Shown: piece by piece, positions 61,361-64,000 of the stretch
Position numbering within the stretch: the stretch's first letter is position 1
Layout of the letters: each line of letters starts with the position of its first letter
Source: Pterois miles
Lineage: Eukaryota > Chordata > Actinopteri > Perciformes > Scorpaenidae
NCBI GenBank assembly: GCA_947000775.1
Contig: CAMQGK010000332.1
Coordinates: 735,001-799,000, forward strand
Direction of reading: 5' to 3'
Length of the DNA stretch: 64,000 bases
Made by a program: the position numbers and the translations under genes
Notes under the pieces: generated by a model
Told to the model about the DNA's origin: nothing
What the model saw: only the letters and a program-made list of their open reading frames with translations
Databases searched by the model: none

Positions 61361-62160
61361 TCATTTCAATGTCAACCTCTTATCCGGGTCGGGTCTCAGG
61401 GCCAGCAGCTCCAGCAGGGACCCCAAACTTCCCTTTCCTGGGCCACATTTACCAGCTCTGACTGGGGGATCCGAGGCGTTCCCAGTGTGGAGATATAATC
61501 TCTCCACCTAGTCTGCTCCGATTCTCCGGCCAGTCTCACGTTCCATCGTTCCCTCACATGCGAATAAGACCCCAAAGTACTTGAACTCCTTCACTTGGGA
61601 AAGACTCATTCCCTACCTGAAGAAGGCAATCCATTAGTTTGCTGCTGAGAACCATGGCCTCCGATTTTGAGACACCTTGGTGCTGACAGAAAGTCCTTCT
61701 CTGCTGCTCTGAACTCCTCCCACACCTGCTGCTTTGCCTTCTTCACAGACCTTGCAAGTCATATGGCTTCCCTAACTACCAGTGTCCACCACGGTGTTCG
61801 AGGGTTACCGCCCTGTGAGGCAGCTAAGACCTTTAGACCACAGCTCACCTCCTCAGCAGTGAAAGCTTTGAACATCGCCCCCTCCGGTTCAATGCCCCCA
61901 GCCTCCACAGGCATACCAGAAAAGCTCTGTCGGAGGTGTGAGTTGAGGATCTCTTGGAAAGGGGCCTCCTCCAGATGTTCCCAGTTCACCTGCACTACAT
62001 GTTTGGGTTTACCAGGTCTGTCCAGAGTCTTCCCCCACCCTCTGACCCAACTCACACCAGATGGTGATCAGTTGACAGCTCCGCCCCTCTCTTCACCCGA
62101 GTGTCCAAAACATAGGGCCTCAAATCAGATGATAAGATCACAAGATTGATCATCGACCTT
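61360..62160 (-). mobile_element. RTE/Rex3-like LINE fragment (3' half)
   Basis: Minus strand: 3' end complementary to cttatccgggtcgggtctca at 61380, RT C-terminal phrases at 61550-61680, and MSWVRGWGKTLDRPGKPKHV ... GNPRTPWWTLVVREA at 61760-62055. Internally deleted and frame-broken. Three copies of ttgattgatcatcgaccttt follow at 62142-62205. Confidence 0.5.
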
Positions 62161-62307
62161 TGATTGATCATCGACCTTTGATTGATCATCGACCTTTGAC
62201 TGATCATCCTTCGGCCTAGGCCACTTATGACTTAGACTTATCCTCATGTTTGAACATGGCGTTTGTTATGGACAGTCCATGACGAGCCAAACTAACAACA
62301 ACAACAA

Positions 62308-62630
62308 CCTTTATTAGTCCCACGAGGGGAAATTCAATTTTTTCACTCTGTTGTTAACTTATACACAGTACACACAGACCTGAACACACACATGCACAAA
62401 CATGCAACAATTGGAGAGGTGTCAGAGTGAGGGGGCTGCTCCTGACAAGCACCCCGAGCAGTTGGGGGTTTGGTGCCTTGCTCAGGGGCACCTCGGCAGT
62501 GCCCAAGAGGTAAACTGGCACCTCTCCAGCTACCAGTTCACACTCAGTTCTTGGTCCATGTCGGGACTTGAACCGGTGACCCTCCGGTTCCCAAGCCAAC
62601 TCCCTACAGACTGAGCTACTGCCGCCCCCC
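62308..62630 (-). mobile_element. tRNA-derived SINE, family 1
   Basis: Minus-strand copy with tail cctttattagtcccacgagg, B box in reverse (ggacttgaacc) and tRNA head ending gagctactgccgcccccc. Flanked on the tail side by (AAC)n. Confidence 0.5.
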
Positions 62631-62749
62631 AAAACTGAAACTCGTACACAGGACTCCCCTTAAGTAGGCTAATCATTAAAAGTACTTTTACTTTTAAGTA
62701 AGTACATCTAGATAATAACATTGACATACTTTTACTTCAGTAAGGTTTT

Positions 62750-64000
62750 GAAGGAAGGATTCTTACTTGTAGTGGAGTATTTTCACAGTGCAGTATTCAT
62801 ATTTTACTTGTAGTGGAGTATCTGCGCAATGTCTTATTAATATTTTATTTATAGTGGAGTATTTTCAAAGTTTGGTTGTAGTATTTTAATTGTACTGGAG
62901 TAATTTCACTTTGTTGTATTACTATTCACTTGAAGTGGAATATTTTTACAGTGTGGTATTACTATTTTACCTGTAGTAGAGTATTTTTACGGTATCATAC
63001 TATTATTATACTTGTAGTACAGTATTTATATAGTGTGGTGTTAGTACTTTACTTGTAGTTCAGTATTTTTACAGTGTGGTATTAGTATTTTAATTGTAGT
63101 AGAGTATTCATGCAGTGTGGTATTAGTATGCTTACTCGGATTAAGTATTCATACGGTGCTGTATTAGTGTTTTAGTTGTAGTACAGTATTTTTTACAGTG
63201 TGGTAGTTTTTTTACTCATAGTAGTAGAGTATTTTACTTGTAGTAGAGTATTTATACAGTGTGGTATTAGTATTTTACTTGCAGTAGAGTACTTATACAG
63301 TGTGGTATTAGTATTTTACTTGCAGTAGAGTATTTATACAGTGTGGTATTAGTATTCCACTTGCAGTAGAGTATTTATACAGTGTGGTATTAGTATTTTA
63401 CTTGCAGTAGCGTATTCATACGGTGTGGTATTAGTATTTTACTTGCAGTAGAGTACTTATACAGTGTGGTATTAGTATTTTACTTGCAGTAGAGTATTTA
63501 TACAGTGTGGTATTAGTATTTTACTCGCAGTAGAGTACTTATACAGTGTGGTATTAGTATTTTACTCGCAGTAGAGTACTTATACAGTGTGGTATTAGTA
63601 TTTTACTCGCAGTAGAGTACTTATACAGTGTGGTATTAGTATTTTACTCGCAGTACAGTATTTATACAGTGTGGTATTAGTATTTTACTTGCAGTACAGT
63701 ACTTATACAGTGTGGTATTAGTATTTTACTTGCAGTACAGTATTTATACAGTGTGGTATTAGTATTTTACTTGCAGTACAGTACTTATACAGTGTGGTAT
63801 TAGTATTTTACTTGCAGTAGAGTACTTATACAGTGTGGTATTAGTATTCCACTTGCAGTAGAGTATTTATACAGTGTGGTATTAGTATTTTACTTGCAGT
63901 AGCGTATTCATACAGTGTGGTATTAGTATTTTACTTGTAGTAGAGTATTCATACAGTGTATTATTAATATTTTACTTGCAGTAGAGCCTTCATACAGTGT
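62750..64000. repeat. 41-bp minisatellite running off the right edge
   Basis: Units of agtatttatacagtgtggta then ttagtattttacttgcagtag. Degenerate at 62750-63180 (varying spacing, ttttacagtgtggtattac) and regular from about 63200 to the end. Order from degenerate to regular suggests growth at the right side. Array continues beyond the window. Confidence 0.5.

Overview
The window is a piece of a vertebrate chromosome, almost certainly from a teleost fish. This is inferred from GT-AG introns, L2/Rex1-like and RTE/Rex3-like non-LTR retrotransposon remnants, a Tc1-like transposon remnant, two families of tRNA-derived SINEs, and a protein that aligns module by module with vertebrate receptor-type protein tyrosine phosphatase beta (PTPRB, VE-PTP). 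One gene fills the window on the + strand. Thirty-two coding exons can be placed from splice sites, phase agreement and remembered homology, from 11835 to the stop codon at 59211-59213. The joined frame has no stop and gives about 2,565 residues. The signal-peptide exon(s) upstream of 11835 were not found.

Layout of the gene: a large Thr/Ser-rich mucin-like exon (11835-13480); sixteen single-exon fibronectin type III (FN3) modules (15828-38134); a 17th membrane-proximal unit split over three exons (38210-41621); a transmembrane exon (42026-42131); three small juxtamembrane exons, one only 18 nt (42728-44097); and eight exons for the single cytosolic PTP domain and its short tail (45129-59213). 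The PTP exons carry the phosphotyrosine-recognition loop, YINASY, the WPD loop, the HCSAGVGRTG signature and the Q-loop. The protein should be an endothelial-type receptor phosphatase with a long glycosylated ectodomain.

The unusual part is the non-coding DNA. Roughly 26 kb (about 40 %) is minisatellite, with at least a dozen unrelated arrays of 11 to 66 bp units in the upstream region, the introns and the 3' flank. Two arrays end exactly on a working 3' splice site. A 43-bp unit is repeated seven times and fills almost the whole intron before FN3 module 5. A 54-bp unit carries a branch-point-like motif, a pyrimidine tract, AG and the first 24 exonic nt of the penultimate exon, so 16 equivalent acceptors lie in a row. 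Another array in the mucin exon is coding (SGVT-type repeats).

Also present: a 0.6-kb block of LINE-tail sequence duplicated into the middle of a 6-kb minisatellite, an interstitial telomeric tract inside a LINE remnant, a nested LINE with SINEs inside it, and a 2.2-kb homopolymer block (1613-3805) that interrupts an array cleanly and may be an assembly error. Most long open frames outside the exons are artefacts of repeat units whose length, or a small multiple of it, is divisible by three. No RNA genes, CRISPR arrays or prokaryotic features were found.
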